Below, piece by piece: positions 7,552-14,439 of a stretch of 18,050 bases of DNA. The DNA comes from DATKZH01 sp964475955. Its GTDB lineage: Bacteria; Planctomycetota; Planctomycetia; Pirellulales; Thermoguttaceae. Position numbers and translations under genes: made by a program. Location of the stretch: positions 1-18,050 of the forward strand of contig CAYYZY010000162.1 in assembly GCA_964475955.1 (NCBI GenBank), written 5' to 3'. The notes below the pieces were generated by a model, which saw nothing but the letters and a program-made list of their open reading frames with translations, searched no databases and was not told where the DNA came from. The stretch's first letter is position 1. The number at the start of each line of letters is the position of its first letter.

Positions 7552-8787
7552 TCACTGGTCGGGGAGCAGGTGCTCGGTGGGGATGGTGCGGATGACCTCC
7601 TCGGTGCTGGTGAGCCCCTGGGCCACCTTCAAGAGGGCGGAGCGTCGCAGGTCGAGCATGCCTTCCTCGACGGCCTTCTGGCGGATCTCGCGCGTCGATC
7701 GCCGCTCGTGGATCAGCTCGCGGATGCCCCGGGTGACGCGGAGCACCTCGGACACGCCGGTGCGGCCGGAGAAGCCCTCGAAATGGCACCGCTCGCAGCC
7801 GCGGGAGGAGTAGAGCTGTTCGCCCTGGCCCGGCTCGAGCCAGGGGCGGACGTCGTCGAACGTGTGGGGCGCGCCGGTCAGGTCGAAGGCGACCTTGCAC
7901 TCCTCGCACAGGCGGCGGACCAGGCGCTGCGAGAGGATGCCCAGCAGGCACGCCGAGAGGAAATGGGGGTTCGCACCCAACGCCAGGATGCTGTTGACCG
8001 CGCCGGCGGCGACCGGGGCGTGGAGCGTGGCGAAGACGAGGTGCCCGCTGTTGGCCGCCAGCACGGCCGTCTCCGCGGTCACCGGATCGCGAATCTCGCC
8101 CACCATGATCACGTCGGGGGCCTGCCGGAGCACGCTGCGGATCAGCTCGGGGAAGTCGAGTCCGATCCTCGGGCGCACTTCCGACTGTCGAATGCCCGGC
8201 ATGGACAGCTCGACCGGCTCCTCGATCGTGTTGATCTTGCGCGATCCGTCGTTCAGGTGGTTGAGGCAGGCGTAGAGCGTGGTCGTCTTGCCCGCCCCGG
8301 CCGGGCCCGTGACCAGGATCAGGCCGCTGGGCCGGTTGAGAAGCGCGGTCAGGATATCGAGATTCCGCCGCTGGAAGCCGAGGTTTTCGAGGTCCAACAG
8401 GGCCATGTCGTGTTCGAGCAGGCGGATCGCCATGTCCTCGCCCCAGAGCGTGGGAATGGAGTTCACCCGCAGGTCGACCCGCACCCCGTCCTCGGTCTCG
8501 CAGATGCAGCGCCCGTCCAGGGGCCGGAGCCGCTGATCGACGGCCATCCCGGCGATCGCCTTGATGTGGTTGATGTAGCGGTTCATCGAGTCGCGACCGA
8601 CGGTCAGAAGCGGCCGGACGATGCCGAGGTGGCGCACCGAGACCGTGCCGTCCTCCTTGTTCATGGCCAGGAACAGGTCGCTGGCCGGGAGCTTCGAGGC
8701 GTGCTCGATCAGGCGGATGACCGCGTGCTCGATGTCGAGGCCGTCGAGATCCGGCGGTTCGAGGGGGCGTTTCTCGGGCGGGCTCAT
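7552..8787 (-). CDS. GspE/PilB-type secretion or pilus ATPase
   Basis: A 411-residue protein from the ATG at 8787, which has GAGGAGA nine bases upstream and overlaps the STAS stop (ATGA). The frame stays open a further 220 codons upstream, but that part is non-coding or lies opposite the STAS gene. An N-terminal domain (about 20-130) leads to Walker A GPAGAGKT (161-168), the Asp box around TIEEPVE (187-193), Walker B VIMVGEIRD (226-234) and the His box LVFATLHA (250-257). Four cysteines (C294, C297, C331, C334) form the zinc motif that marks the GspE/PilB branch rather than PilT. It is short for PilB (about 560) because the N1 domain is missing. Such ATPases power type II secretion or type IV pilus assembly. 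No pilin, platform or secretin gene lies nearby; its partner here is a STAS protein. Confidence 0.88.
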   Translation of the reverse strand: MSPPEKRPLEPPDLDGLDIEHAVIRLIEHASKLPASDLFLAMNKEDGTVSVRHLGIVRPLLTVGRDSMNRYINHIKAIAGMAVDQRLRPLDGRCICETEDGVRVDLRVNSIPTLWGEDMAIRLLEHDMALLDLENLGFQRRNLDILTALLNRPSGLILVTGPAGAGKTTTLYACLNHLNDGSRKINTIEEPVELSMPGIRQSEVRPRIGLDFPELIRSVLRQAPDVIMVGEIRDPVTAETAVLAANSGHLVFATLHAPVAAGAVNSILALGANPHFLSACLLGILSQRLVRRLCEECKVAFDLTGAPHTFDDVRPWLEPGQGEQLYSSRGCERCHFEGFSGRTGVSEVLRVTRGIRELIHERRSTREIRQKAVEEGMLDLRRSALLKVAQGLTSTEEVIRTIPTEHLLPDQ

Positions 8788-9140
8788 GGGCTTTCTCCTC
8801 GGGCTAACGACAAGGCGGCCGGTTCGTCCTCGGCCAGATAGAGGACCTGGTCCAGACGCAGGATGCGGATGGCGTCCATCACCAGGCTGGGCGTGGAATG
8901 AAGCACCAGCTTCCCACCCGCCTCGAGGAACCGCTTGTGCCAGACCAGAAGCATCGCCAGGCCGCTGGAGTCGATGTACTCGGCGTGGGTCATGTCGAAC
9001 AGCGCCGCTCGGGCGTACCCGCGGTCGCCCAGCACCGCGTCGAGGGGATCGTTGTCCGGGTCGAAGTCCTCTTGGACGATGCGCCCGGCCATCTCCAGGC
9101 GGAGTGCCTCTTCGTCGTCGCACAGCACGTTCAGATTCAT
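8784..9140 (-). CDS. STAS-domain protein (anti-sigma-factor antagonist type)
   Basis: 118 residues from the ATG at 9140, preceded by GGGGGAGGGGA with about seven bases spacing. The open frame extends to 9293, but the extra residues look non-coding. The STAS core is clear: a strand ending ALFDMTHAEYIDSSGLAMLL (46-65) with the DSSG loop, whose Ser (S58 or S59) is the usual phosphorylation site, followed by an amphipathic helix and LVLHSTPSLVMDAIRILRLD. STAS proteins of this class release anti-sigma factors or act as phospho-switches in partner-switching systems. Its stop overlaps the start of the ATPase gene (ATGA), so the two are made together. No kinase or phosphatase of the RsbW/RsbU type is present in the window. 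The link to a secretion ATPase suggests control of that machine, which is inference. Confidence 0.85.
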   Translation of the reverse strand: MNLNVLCDDEEALRLEMAGRIVQEDFDPDNDPLDAVLGDRGYARAALFDMTHAEYIDSSGLAMLLVWHKRFLEAGGKLVLHSTPSLVMDAIRILRLDQVLYLAEDEPAALSLARGESP

Positions 9141-9502
9141 CGGCAGGTCCCCTCCCCCAGATGCTCGGCTGCTTTTCTCGACGAACGCGGCCCCTATTGT
9201 TGCAGATTTCGCGTCCACCGCCCAGGGGGAACGGCGCGCCCGGGACCCGCGTGGCCGAGCGGCGAGAGGCCGCCCTAACCCATTGGGTATCAAGAGTTTG
9301 CGATGCGAGAGCGCGGCCGGGCGGTGGGCCGGACCGCCGAGGTCTTCCGGAGTGCGGCGACTCGTCGCCGCTTTCTCTGTGCAGGGGATACCGTCGGCCG
9401 GTTGGGCCCTCGCTCGCCGCGGTATGGACTCCCCGGAAACGCGGCAATGTGCCGGCGAACGCGCATGCCGGAAATCGAGCGCAAGGGCCGACTACGCCCG
9501 GC
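9141..9502. other. Intergenic region between the STAS gene and the SEC-C gene end
   Basis: 362 bp without a credible gene. It must contain the promoter for the STAS-ATPase operon (minus strand), but I see no convincing -35/-10 pair. A short palindrome lies at 9354-9371. The open frames crossing this stretch have no recognisable domain. Confidence 0.4.
9354..9371. repeat. GC-rich palindrome
   Basis: GCGGCGAC (9354-9361) and GTCGCCGC (9364-9371) form an 8-bp inverted repeat with a 2-base centre. There is no T tract on either side, so it is not a standard intrinsic terminator. Similar GCGGCGACTCGTCGCCGC strings are, from memory, frequent between genes in planctomycetes. Confidence 0.45.
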
Positions 9503-11647
9503 TCATTCCATGCCGGGGGTCCAAATCTTGGCTTTCTCGCCAGCGGGCTTCTGGCTGTCGGGCGTCCAGAGTTCGCCCGGCTTGGCGCCGCCCTGTTCGG
9601 GGACGACCAGCGACGGCGCTTCGGCGGCAGGGCGTTGCATTGGGGCGGCGGGCGAGCCGTCGGGATTGAGAATGCCGAGCTCGATGAGCAGCTCAGTCAA
9701 GGCCCGTGCAACGCCCGGCTCTTCGGCGTGCCGGGTCTGGAGGTGCTCGAACAGGCGCGACGCCTCCTCGGCCTCGCCGCGTTCGAAACGCATCGGCAAT
9801 TCGAGCATGTCCCAGTGGGCGCAGGACTGGCCCGCCTGAAGCGCCAGCTTGCGCCCTTCGTCGACGTAGCGCAGGGCCTCGTCGGAGTCTTCGGCCCCGG
9901 TCGCCATCATCTCGAAAGCCAAAAGCCGTTCCTGGCACGCCTCGAGACTCGGCCGGTCGACGACCGCCCGGGCGAAGCGCTGCGCCGCGTCGCGCGCGCT
10001 GTTGCCCAGCGCCCGCTTGTAGGCGGAAAGGAGCGCCTCGTCGGAGAGTTTCTCGACCACCAAACGCGAGAGGCGCGGCAACGGGAGCTCCTCCAGCGAA
10101 ACCTCCTCCGGATCGATCGGCTCGAGTTCCGGGATTCCCAGCCGGGCTCGGAGACGGTTGAGGTCGAACGAGGCGCCAATCTGATCGAGCCAGAACCGCA
10201 GGACCATCATCGCGGCCGCAACCTTGACGCGATAGGCCTCGTCGGCGGCCGCTTCCTGCGGAGACTTGCCGTTCAACAGGCCCGAAGGCGCTTGGGGCCA
10301 CGTTTCCAACAGCACGCGGTGGAGCAGCGCGTCGATCAACCGTTGGAGATCCTGTTGCGAGAAACCGGTCGGCAGGCGCCAACGGCAATTGAGGCTATCG
10401 CGGGTGGTCGAGATATGCCCCATCACTTCCTGCTCGGGCTCACCCGGCAGCGCGTCGCCGGCCGCTTCGGCGAGCCGATTCTTGACGGAATCGAGGTCGG
10501 AGGCCGTCACTTCGACCACTTCGAGCCGGGCCTCGCGATCGGTCTGCTTCCCGTACAGCAGGGCGTGGGCGAGCAGCCGCGAGACGTTCTCCAAGGTGAT
10601 CTCCGCTTCCAAGTCGGACACCTCGCCGTCGAACACGGCGAACAAGGCCCGGGGCGGGGGTGAGCCTTCGTTGGCGAATTGGGCCGGATCGGCTTCCATC
10701 CGGGCGGTGGTGGGCGCGGACTGGAGCGCCGCCTGAACCCGATTGACGTCGTCCACCCTGTAGCGGAGCGAGAACACCTCCTGTCGGTCACCCAACGGAT
10801 CGTCGGAAAGGAACAGGGCGAGTGCTTCGGCCTCGACGGCGTCTTCCCAGGGGACGTCCGACGCCGCGTATCGCTCCAGCGCGTCGATGCAGCCGGGCAC
10901 GTCGGCCAGCCAGCCGCGCAGCGTGGCTAGGTTCCACCACAGAACCGGGTGGCCGCCGACCCGCTCGGCCAACTCGGCAAAGCGCTCGGCGGCCTCGGTC
11001 CAGCGGGCATGCCTGGTCAGCGACTTCACCTCATCGGCTTCCGCCTTCCAGGGGACGTCGTCCGGCGCTTCGCGCACCCCGCGGGCGTCCTTGACCACCA
11101 GCGGGACGTTCGGCGAGGCGCTCAATCGCATCAGCACGTCGAGGGGCCGGCGATCGTCGTCGCCAGCGAGGCCCGCCTGCATCGTGGCCAGCGCCCGGGC
11201 CGGCAGGACCTCGCCGTCGGCCAGCAGGAACCGGGTGAGCGAATCGATCGCCTCGTAGACGCGGGGCTGCATCCGATCTTCCGTCTCGGCCACGGCCGCA
11301 AGCATGTGGCGCATGGCGGTCGGCGCGTCGTGGCTCATGGCCGCTAGGATGGCCGACTCGGCCAAGGCGATCGGGTTCTGGGGATGCTTGGCCAAGAAGG
11401 CCTCCGTCGTGGCGTTCGCTTCCTCGATCCTCCCGAGCGTGCGGAGCAGGAGCGTTTTCAGCGCCAGCAGGCACGCCCTGTCGGGATTCGACTTCTCGAG
11501 CTGCTCGATGTGCCTCAGGCTGGCCTGGTATTGCTCGCCCTCGAGCATCCGCCCGATCTTCTGGAGGTCGCCCAAGAGGTCCGGGCAGCAGAACTTGATT
11601 TTGTTCCCGGTACCACCAGGACAGGGGGAATAGGCGTCGATGGGCAT
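9503..11647 (-). CDS. SEC-C motif protein with TPR-like helical repeats, function unknown
   Basis: 714 residues from the ATG at 11647; the frame is open further upstream but runs antisense to the DUF6807 gene there. The N-terminus carries a SEC-C-like metal motif, SPCPGGTGNKIKFCC (7-21), with C9, C20 and C21. The second Cys of the usual C-x-C pair is replaced by Gly. The rest is mostly helical: EGEQYQASLRHIEQLEK, LGRIEEANATTEAFLAKHPQ and WTEAAERFAELAERVGGHPV resemble TPR units, and EEASRLFEHLQTRHAEE lies near the end. The last 55 residues are Pro/Ala-rich and end in two WTPxxx segments. SEC-C motifs bind zinc and mediate protein contacts, as at the SecA C-terminus. A scaffold or chaperone-adaptor role is possible but not shown. 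The gene stands alone, diverging from the DUF6807 gene. Confidence 0.75.
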   Translation of the reverse strand: MPIDAYSPCPGGTGNKIKFCCPDLLGDLQKIGRMLEGEQYQASLRHIEQLEKSNPDRACLLALKTLLLRTLGRIEEANATTEAFLAKHPQNPIALAESAILAAMSHDAPTAMRHMLAAVAETEDRMQPRVYEAIDSLTRFLLADGEVLPARALATMQAGLAGDDDRRPLDVLMRLSASPNVPLVVKDARGVREAPDDVPWKAEADEVKSLTRHARWTEAAERFAELAERVGGHPVLWWNLATLRGWLADVPGCIDALERYAASDVPWEDAVEAEALALFLSDDPLGDRQEVFSLRYRVDDVNRVQAALQSAPTTARMEADPAQFANEGSPPPRALFAVFDGEVSDLEAEITLENVSRLLAHALLYGKQTDREARLEVVEVTASDLDSVKNRLAEAAGDALPGEPEQEVMGHISTTRDSLNCRWRLPTGFSQQDLQRLIDALLHRVLLETWPQAPSGLLNGKSPQEAAADEAYRVKVAAAMMVLRFWLDQIGASFDLNRLRARLGIPELEPIDPEEVSLEELPLPRLSRLVVEKLSDEALLSAYKRALGNSARDAAQRFARAVVDRPSLEACQERLLAFEMMATGAEDSDEALRYVDEGRKLALQAGQSCAHWDMLELPMRFERGEAEEASRLFEHLQTRHAEEPGVARALTELLIELGILNPDGSPAAPMQRPAAEAPSLVVPEQGGAKPGELWTPDSQKPAGEKAKIWTPGME

Positions 11648-11759
11648 GGGTACAGCGTCTCTTTGGGCGGAGAGATTGAGGGGATCGGCCGCCGTTTCGG
11701 CGACAAACCCGGATCCTACCACAGAACGCCCCCTCTGACGACCGACCCCTTTGGACTTT

Positions 11760-11788
11760 TTGACCCGCCCTCGGTGCCTGGGTATGCT
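11760..11788 (+). promoter_or_regulatory. Sigma70-like promoter for the DUF6807 gene
   Basis: TTGACC (11760-11765) and TATGCT (11783-11788) are separated by 17 bases. The predicted transcript start, near 11795, is about 33 bases before the ATG, leaving room for the AAGGAG ribosome site. The hexamers stand out in otherwise GC-rich DNA. Confidence 0.55.
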
Positions 11789-11827
11789 TGGGGACACGCT
11801 CGGAACGCCCCTCGAAGGAGAGCACCC

Positions 11828-12838
11828 ATGCGGCGCACGATTCGGCTTGCGTCTCTGATCGCCGGGATGGCGATCGCGGCCTGCGCGGCGCTCGCCCGGG
11901 CCGAAGCCCCCGCAGCGCCGGAAGGCGCGGCCCGGCAGGTCACGATCACTCGGCTCGACGACCGGGCCCGCGTGCTCCTCGGCGGCGAGCCCTTCGCCGA
12001 GTACGTGTACCGAGGCTACTCGCGGCCGATCGTCTATCCGATCATTGGCCCCCACGGCCTCGGCATGACGCGCAACTGGCCGATGCGCGACGACGTGCCG
12101 GGCGAGTCGCACGACCACGTACACCAGAAGGCGATGTTCCTGGCCTTCGGCCGGGTCAACGAGGTGAACTTCTTCGGAGAATCGCCCGGCTGCGGCAAGA
12201 TCGTGCACCGCGAAGTCGTCGAGATCGAAAGCGGCTCGGAGCGGGGCCTAATCTGCACGATCAACGACTGGGTCGCCCCCGACGGCAAGATCGTGTGCAG
12301 CGACCTGCGCACGCTCGGCTTCCAGGCCGTTTCCGCCGGGCGCGCGATCGACTGGGAGGTGACGCTTCGGGCGTCGCACGGCGACGTCGAGTTCGCCGAC
12401 GACAAGCACGGCCTGCTGGCGATCCGCATGCACCCCAACCTGCGCCTCGATAACGATCCCCAGCGGGGCGTCACCACGGCCAACGGCCGGGCGATCAATA
12501 GCGAGGGCGTCCAGGGCAAGGCCGTGTTCGGCAAACGCGCCCGGTGGATCGACTACGGGGGCAAGATCGAGGGCAAGACCGTCGGCATCGCCATGTTCGA
12601 CCACCCGACCAACCCCCGGCATCCCACCTGGTGGATGGCCCGGGGCTACGGCTACTGCGCGGCCGACCCGTTCGGCGGCCACGCCATCGGCGGCGAGCCG
12701 CCCGGCACGGGCGACATGACGGTCGCCTCGGGCGAATCGGTCACGTTCCGCTACCGTATCGTGTTTCACGAGGGCGACCCGAAGCAGGCGAACATCGGCC
12801 AGCGGTACGAGCACTACGCCGCGAGTCCGGCCGAGTAG
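11828..12838 (+). CDS. Secreted DUF6807 ('PmoA') family protein
   Basis: 336 residues from the ATG at 11828, which follows AAGGAG with seven bases spacing. A signal peptide (about 1-25, ending ALARAEA) indicates export. The mature protein is beta-rich and carries the family hallmarks: YSRPIVYPIIGPHGLGMTR (64-82), ESHDHVHQKAMFLAFGRVN (93-111) with clustered His, HPTWWMARGYGY and a C-terminal FRYRIVFHEGD. The family was once labelled 'methane oxygenase PmoA'; that name is misleading, since these soluble secreted proteins are unrelated to particulate methane monooxygenase. The true role is unknown; planctomycetes and Bacteroidetes encode them beside glycan and sugar-acid catabolic genes, as here. 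The gene appears monocistronic, with its own promoter. A degraded copy of the 3' end of a related gene may lie about 550 bp downstream. Confidence 0.85.
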   Translation: MRRTIRLASLIAGMAIAACAALARAEAPAAPEGAARQVTITRLDDRARVLLGGEPFAEYVYRGYSRPIVYPIIGPHGLGMTRNWPMRDDVPGESHDHVHQKAMFLAFGRVNEVNFFGESPGCGKIVHREVVEIESGSERGLICTINDWVAPDGKIVCSDLRTLGFQAVSAGRAIDWEVTLRASHGDVEFADDKHGLLAIRMHPNLRLDNDPQRGVTTANGRAINSEGVQGKAVFGKRARWIDYGGKIEGKTVGIAMFDHPTNPRHPTWWMARGYGYCAADPFGGHAIGGEPPGTGDMTVASGESVTFRYRIVFHEGDPKQANIGQRYEHYAASPAE

Positions 12839-12843
12839 GCCCG

Positions 12844-12865
12844 GCTCGCGCGGGCGTGCGCGAGC
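12844..12865 (+). terminator. Hairpin after the DUF6807 gene, weak terminator candidate
   Basis: GCTCGCGC (12844-12851) and GCGCGAGC (12858-12865) form a perfect 8-bp stem with a 6-base loop, starting five bases after the stop codon. No T run follows, so it may pause polymerase or block exonucleases rather than act as a classical intrinsic terminator. Confidence 0.4.
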
Positions 12866-12874
12866 GCAGCGGTC

Positions 12875-12904
12875 TTGCCGCCGACCATCTGCTTGGCCTA
12901 AAAT
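12875..12904 (+). promoter_or_regulatory. Promoter of the ribbon-helix-helix antitoxin gene
   Basis: TTGCCG (12875-12880) and TAAAAT (12899-12904) lie 18 bases apart. The -10 ends six bases before the ATG at 12911, so transcription would start at or next to the start codon, giving a leaderless mRNA. No Shine-Dalgarno site is visible, which agrees with that reading. Confidence 0.5.
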
Positions 12905-12910
12905 GAATGT

Positions 12911-13171
12911 ATGAGAACCAACGTCGACATTCCCGATGAGCTGTATCGGCAGGCGGAGTCGAAGGCCGCCCAGGAAGGCATTCCGATGGGCGCCCTGATC
13001 GCCCAGGGGCTGCGTCTTGCGTTGAGCGAGATGCGGATGGGCGGCCGTGAGCGGATCGCATTTCCGCTCCATCATAGCGCCCGGCCCGGCGCGTTGACCG
13101 TCGAAGACGTTCGAGCCGCCGAGGAAGGCGCGGCCCAGCAGGAGGATGCTGTGCGTGGCGGCCCTGTGTGA
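12911..13171 (+). CDS. Ribbon-helix-helix antitoxin (VapB/CopG-like)
   Basis: 86 residues. MRTNVDIPDELYRQAESKAA opens with the DNA-binding beta strand and first helix of ribbon-helix-helix proteins, followed by EGIPMGALIAQGLRLALSE as the second helix. The tail contains RIAFPLHHSARPGALTVEDV, typical of antitoxins paired with PIN ribonucleases. The dimer should bind its own promoter and neutralise the toxin. The gene overlaps a PIN toxin reading frame starting at 13146, the usual type II toxin-antitoxin arrangement, but that toxin is cut short, so this antitoxin appears to be an orphan. Its mRNA is probably leaderless. Confidence 0.8.
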   Translation: MRTNVDIPDELYRQAESKAAQEGIPMGALIAQGLRLALSEMRMGGRERIAFPLHHSARPGALTVEDVRAAEEGAAQQEDAVRGGPV

Positions 13172-13238
13172 CGTCAATGTTCTGCTCGCGCTGGTCACCG
13201 ACCGCCTTGAAGTACGGCCACGCCTGGGCAAGCCCTGA
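13146..13238 (+). pseudogene. Truncated VapC-like PIN-domain toxin
   Basis: A 30-codon frame, MLCVAALCDVNVLLALVTDR followed by ten residues and TGA. LCDVNVLLALVTDR matches the first strand and helix of PIN ribonucleases, including the first acidic catalytic residue (D9). A normal VapC has about 130 residues and three more acidic residues, all absent. Shifting frame after TDR gives LKYGHAWASPDLS, which resembles the usual H-x-x-A-x-x-W helix, so a frameshift may have come first and further loss later. It overlaps the antitoxin by 26 bases. It cannot make an active nuclease. Confidence 0.65.
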
Positions 13239-13270
13239 CCTATCACGGCGTTGTGGCCGCAACGAAGTAA

Positions 13271-13295
13271 GACGGAATGGCATTCCGTCCTACAG
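13271..13295. repeat. Hairpin repeat with CTACAG tail
   Basis: GACGGAATG (13271-13279) and CATTCCGTC (13281-13289) are perfect inverted arms around one base, followed at once by CTACAG (13290-13295). The hairpin-plus-CTACAG design is the same as in the two units at 7428-7489, although the stem sequence differs. Confidence 0.6.
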
Positions 13296-13375
13296 GAATG
13301 TCCGCATGGTTCGCCCCTGTGGCGAGAGACGACTCTGTGATCTCTGACCCGCCCGCACTACTGCGCCGTACGGGC

Positions 13376-13443
13376 CATGTCCCGTTACCGCGGTATCTTT
13401 CGCGAGATCTGAAGCAGGCGAACATCGCGGAGCCGCATGCGGA
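13376..13443 (+). pseudogene. Degraded 3' fragment of a second DUF6807 gene
   Basis: Bases 13411-13427 match 12781-12797 of the intact DUF6807 gene over 17 of 17 positions (GAAGCAGGCGAACATCG). Upstream, a segment reading S-R-Y-R-G-I-F-R, then after a one-frame change D-L-K-Q-A-N-I-A-E, parallels FRYRIVFHEGDPKQANIGQ of the intact protein. The ordering and spacing of the two blocks agree, so this is likely a relic rather than chance. No upstream part of the gene is recognisable. Confidence 0.45.
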
Positions 13444-13713
13444 GGGCGGGCGGTTTCCTGTGATGGTTTCAAGGACGCTCCGTCGGGCCAAACGAAGTGA
13501 GCTTGCACGGTCCATAAGCTCCCGGGGATCGCTGCGCTAAACCCCGCGCACGCGTGGTCCCTCCGCAGGTCGATTCGGCGTCGGGGTGAGTGGTTGCGTC
13601 GCTGAGTGGAACCGTGCAGAATTGATGGCCGTACCAATTACTAATCAGGGGTGATACACCGCACGCTGCGTCCACGCGGCCGGAGTACGCCCCTCAGAAT
13701 GGAGGGCTCTGCG

Positions 13714-14157
13714 ATGACGCGTCAGAGGCAACTGGGATGCGTTCGAATAGGCTGCGGCCTCCTCGCTGCGTTCATCCTGCTGGCCATCCTTGGCGGGCTC
13801 CTCAATGACGAGTCGGGCCGGACGACCACGCCCGCCGATATCGACCCGGCGGAGCGCGCTGCGACGGAGGAGCCGGGCCCGCGGCTCCTGCCGGACGAGC
13901 AGCGCGACGCCAAGCTGCGCGCGCTCTTAGCCGATGGGAATGGGAACGATTGGCTCAAGCTGTCCACCCAGGAGAAGCTCGAACTCGGCCAGATCTGCGC
14001 GGATGTGACCGGGCGGCACACGATGCTTGAGTACCGCGACGGCCTCGAGACGTTCTACCAGAAGGCCAAGGCGGAGAACTCGGACTTGATCGAGAAGCCG
14101 ATCTCCGAGATCGCGGCCATGCTGGCTGCGCAGGACCTTGCCCCGTCATCCCCATAG
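13714..14157 (+). CDS. Small single-pass membrane protein, function unknown
   Basis: 147 residues from the ATG at 13714, preceded by GGAGGG (13701-13706) with seven bases spacing. Earlier in-frame ATGs at 13651 and 13699 lack such a site. A short basic N-terminus is followed by one hydrophobic helix (about 8-31, LGCVRIGCGLLAAFILLAIL) and a soluble, charged, mostly helical domain, with LSTQEKLELGQICADVTG and MLEYRDGLETFYQKAKAENS as likely helices. The Cys-rich helix start could suggest a lipobox, but no clear L-x-x-C with a following small residue is in the right place. I do not recognise the family. It sits alone in the eroded region, with no clear promoter. Confidence 0.6.
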   Translation: MTRQRQLGCVRIGCGLLAAFILLAILGGLLNDESGRTTTPADIDPAERAATEEPGPRLLPDEQRDAKLRALLADGNGNDWLKLSTQEKLELGQICADVTGRHTMLEYRDGLETFYQKAKAENSDLIEKPISEIAAMLAAQDLAPSSP

Positions 14158-14328
14158 TGCGCGGAACGCGCGGGTCAACTCCGCGGCGACACGAGCCATC
14201 TCCCGGAAACAATCGGCGACCGGCTGCACGCGATCGCCGCCAGCAATCGCCCGCCGAACCACGTCGTGTTCCTCGTGCACGGATGCGTTGCCTCCATGAA
14301 ATGAGGTACCGGTCCGCGGCGCAAGCAA
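14146..14328 (-). CDS. Possible small hypothetical protein on the minus strand
   Basis: A 60-codon frame converging on the end of the membrane-protein gene with a 12-base overlap. The C-terminal two thirds (VVRRAIAGGDRVQPVADC, then FREMARVAAELTRAFRALWG) look like two amphipathic helices, and third-position GC is high. The N-terminal dozen residues look less protein-like, and no ribosome site is evident. It may be the tail of a decayed gene. It is listed because it is the only plausible coding content between 14158 and 14439. Confidence 0.25.
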   Translation of the reverse strand: MLAPRTGTSFHGGNASVHEEHDVVRRAIAGGDRVQPVADCFREMARVAAELTRAFRALWG

Positions 14329-14369
14329 AGTGCGAATCAGGCTGCGCGATCAGGGAATTCCGCGCATAG

Positions 14370-14399
14370 TTGACAATCGAGCTGACCGACGGATACGAT
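14370..14399 (+). promoter_or_regulatory. Sigma70-like promoter for the Gfo/Idh/MocA gene
   Basis: TTGACA (14370-14375), a perfect -35, and TACGAT (14394-14399), a 4/6 -10, are separated by 18 bases. Transcription would start near 14406, about 34 bases before the ATG at 14440. The leader holds AAAGGA as ribosome site. Confidence 0.55.
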
Positions 14400-14439
14400 G
14401 AACCGCGGTTCGCGCCCCTCACAGAAAGGAACCCGACCC

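Larger units (their letters stand above)
13239..13713. other. Gene-poor eroded stretch
   Basis: 475 bp with no intact gene I can support. It contains a hairpin repeat (13271-13295), a probable scrap of a DUF6807 gene (13376-13443) and, from 13520 to 13640, GC-poorer DNA with no recognisable frame. The frames at 13277-13540 (plus) and 13290-13637 (minus) have no domain and unusual residue composition. Confidence 0.5.

Noticed and set aside
8788..9447. Upstream extension of the ATPase frame (220 extra codons)
   Set aside because: The extension overlaps the STAS gene in another frame and reads as Arg/Pro/Gly-rich noise; the ATG at 8787 has a proper ribosome site.
11648..12208. Upstream extension of the SEC-C protein frame (187 extra codons)
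   Set aside because: It runs antisense to the promoter and 5' part of the DUF6807 gene; the metal motif normally lies at the very N-terminus, as it does from 11647.
11828..12838. Reading the 'PmoA' label as evidence of methane oxidation
   Set aside because: The protein is a soluble, secreted DUF6807 member with no membrane helices beyond the signal peptide; no pmoB or pmoC partner is present.
13277..13540. 87-codon plus-strand frame
   Set aside because: It begins inside a hairpin repeat and crosses the DUF6807 relic in mixed frames; no ribosome site and no domain of its own.
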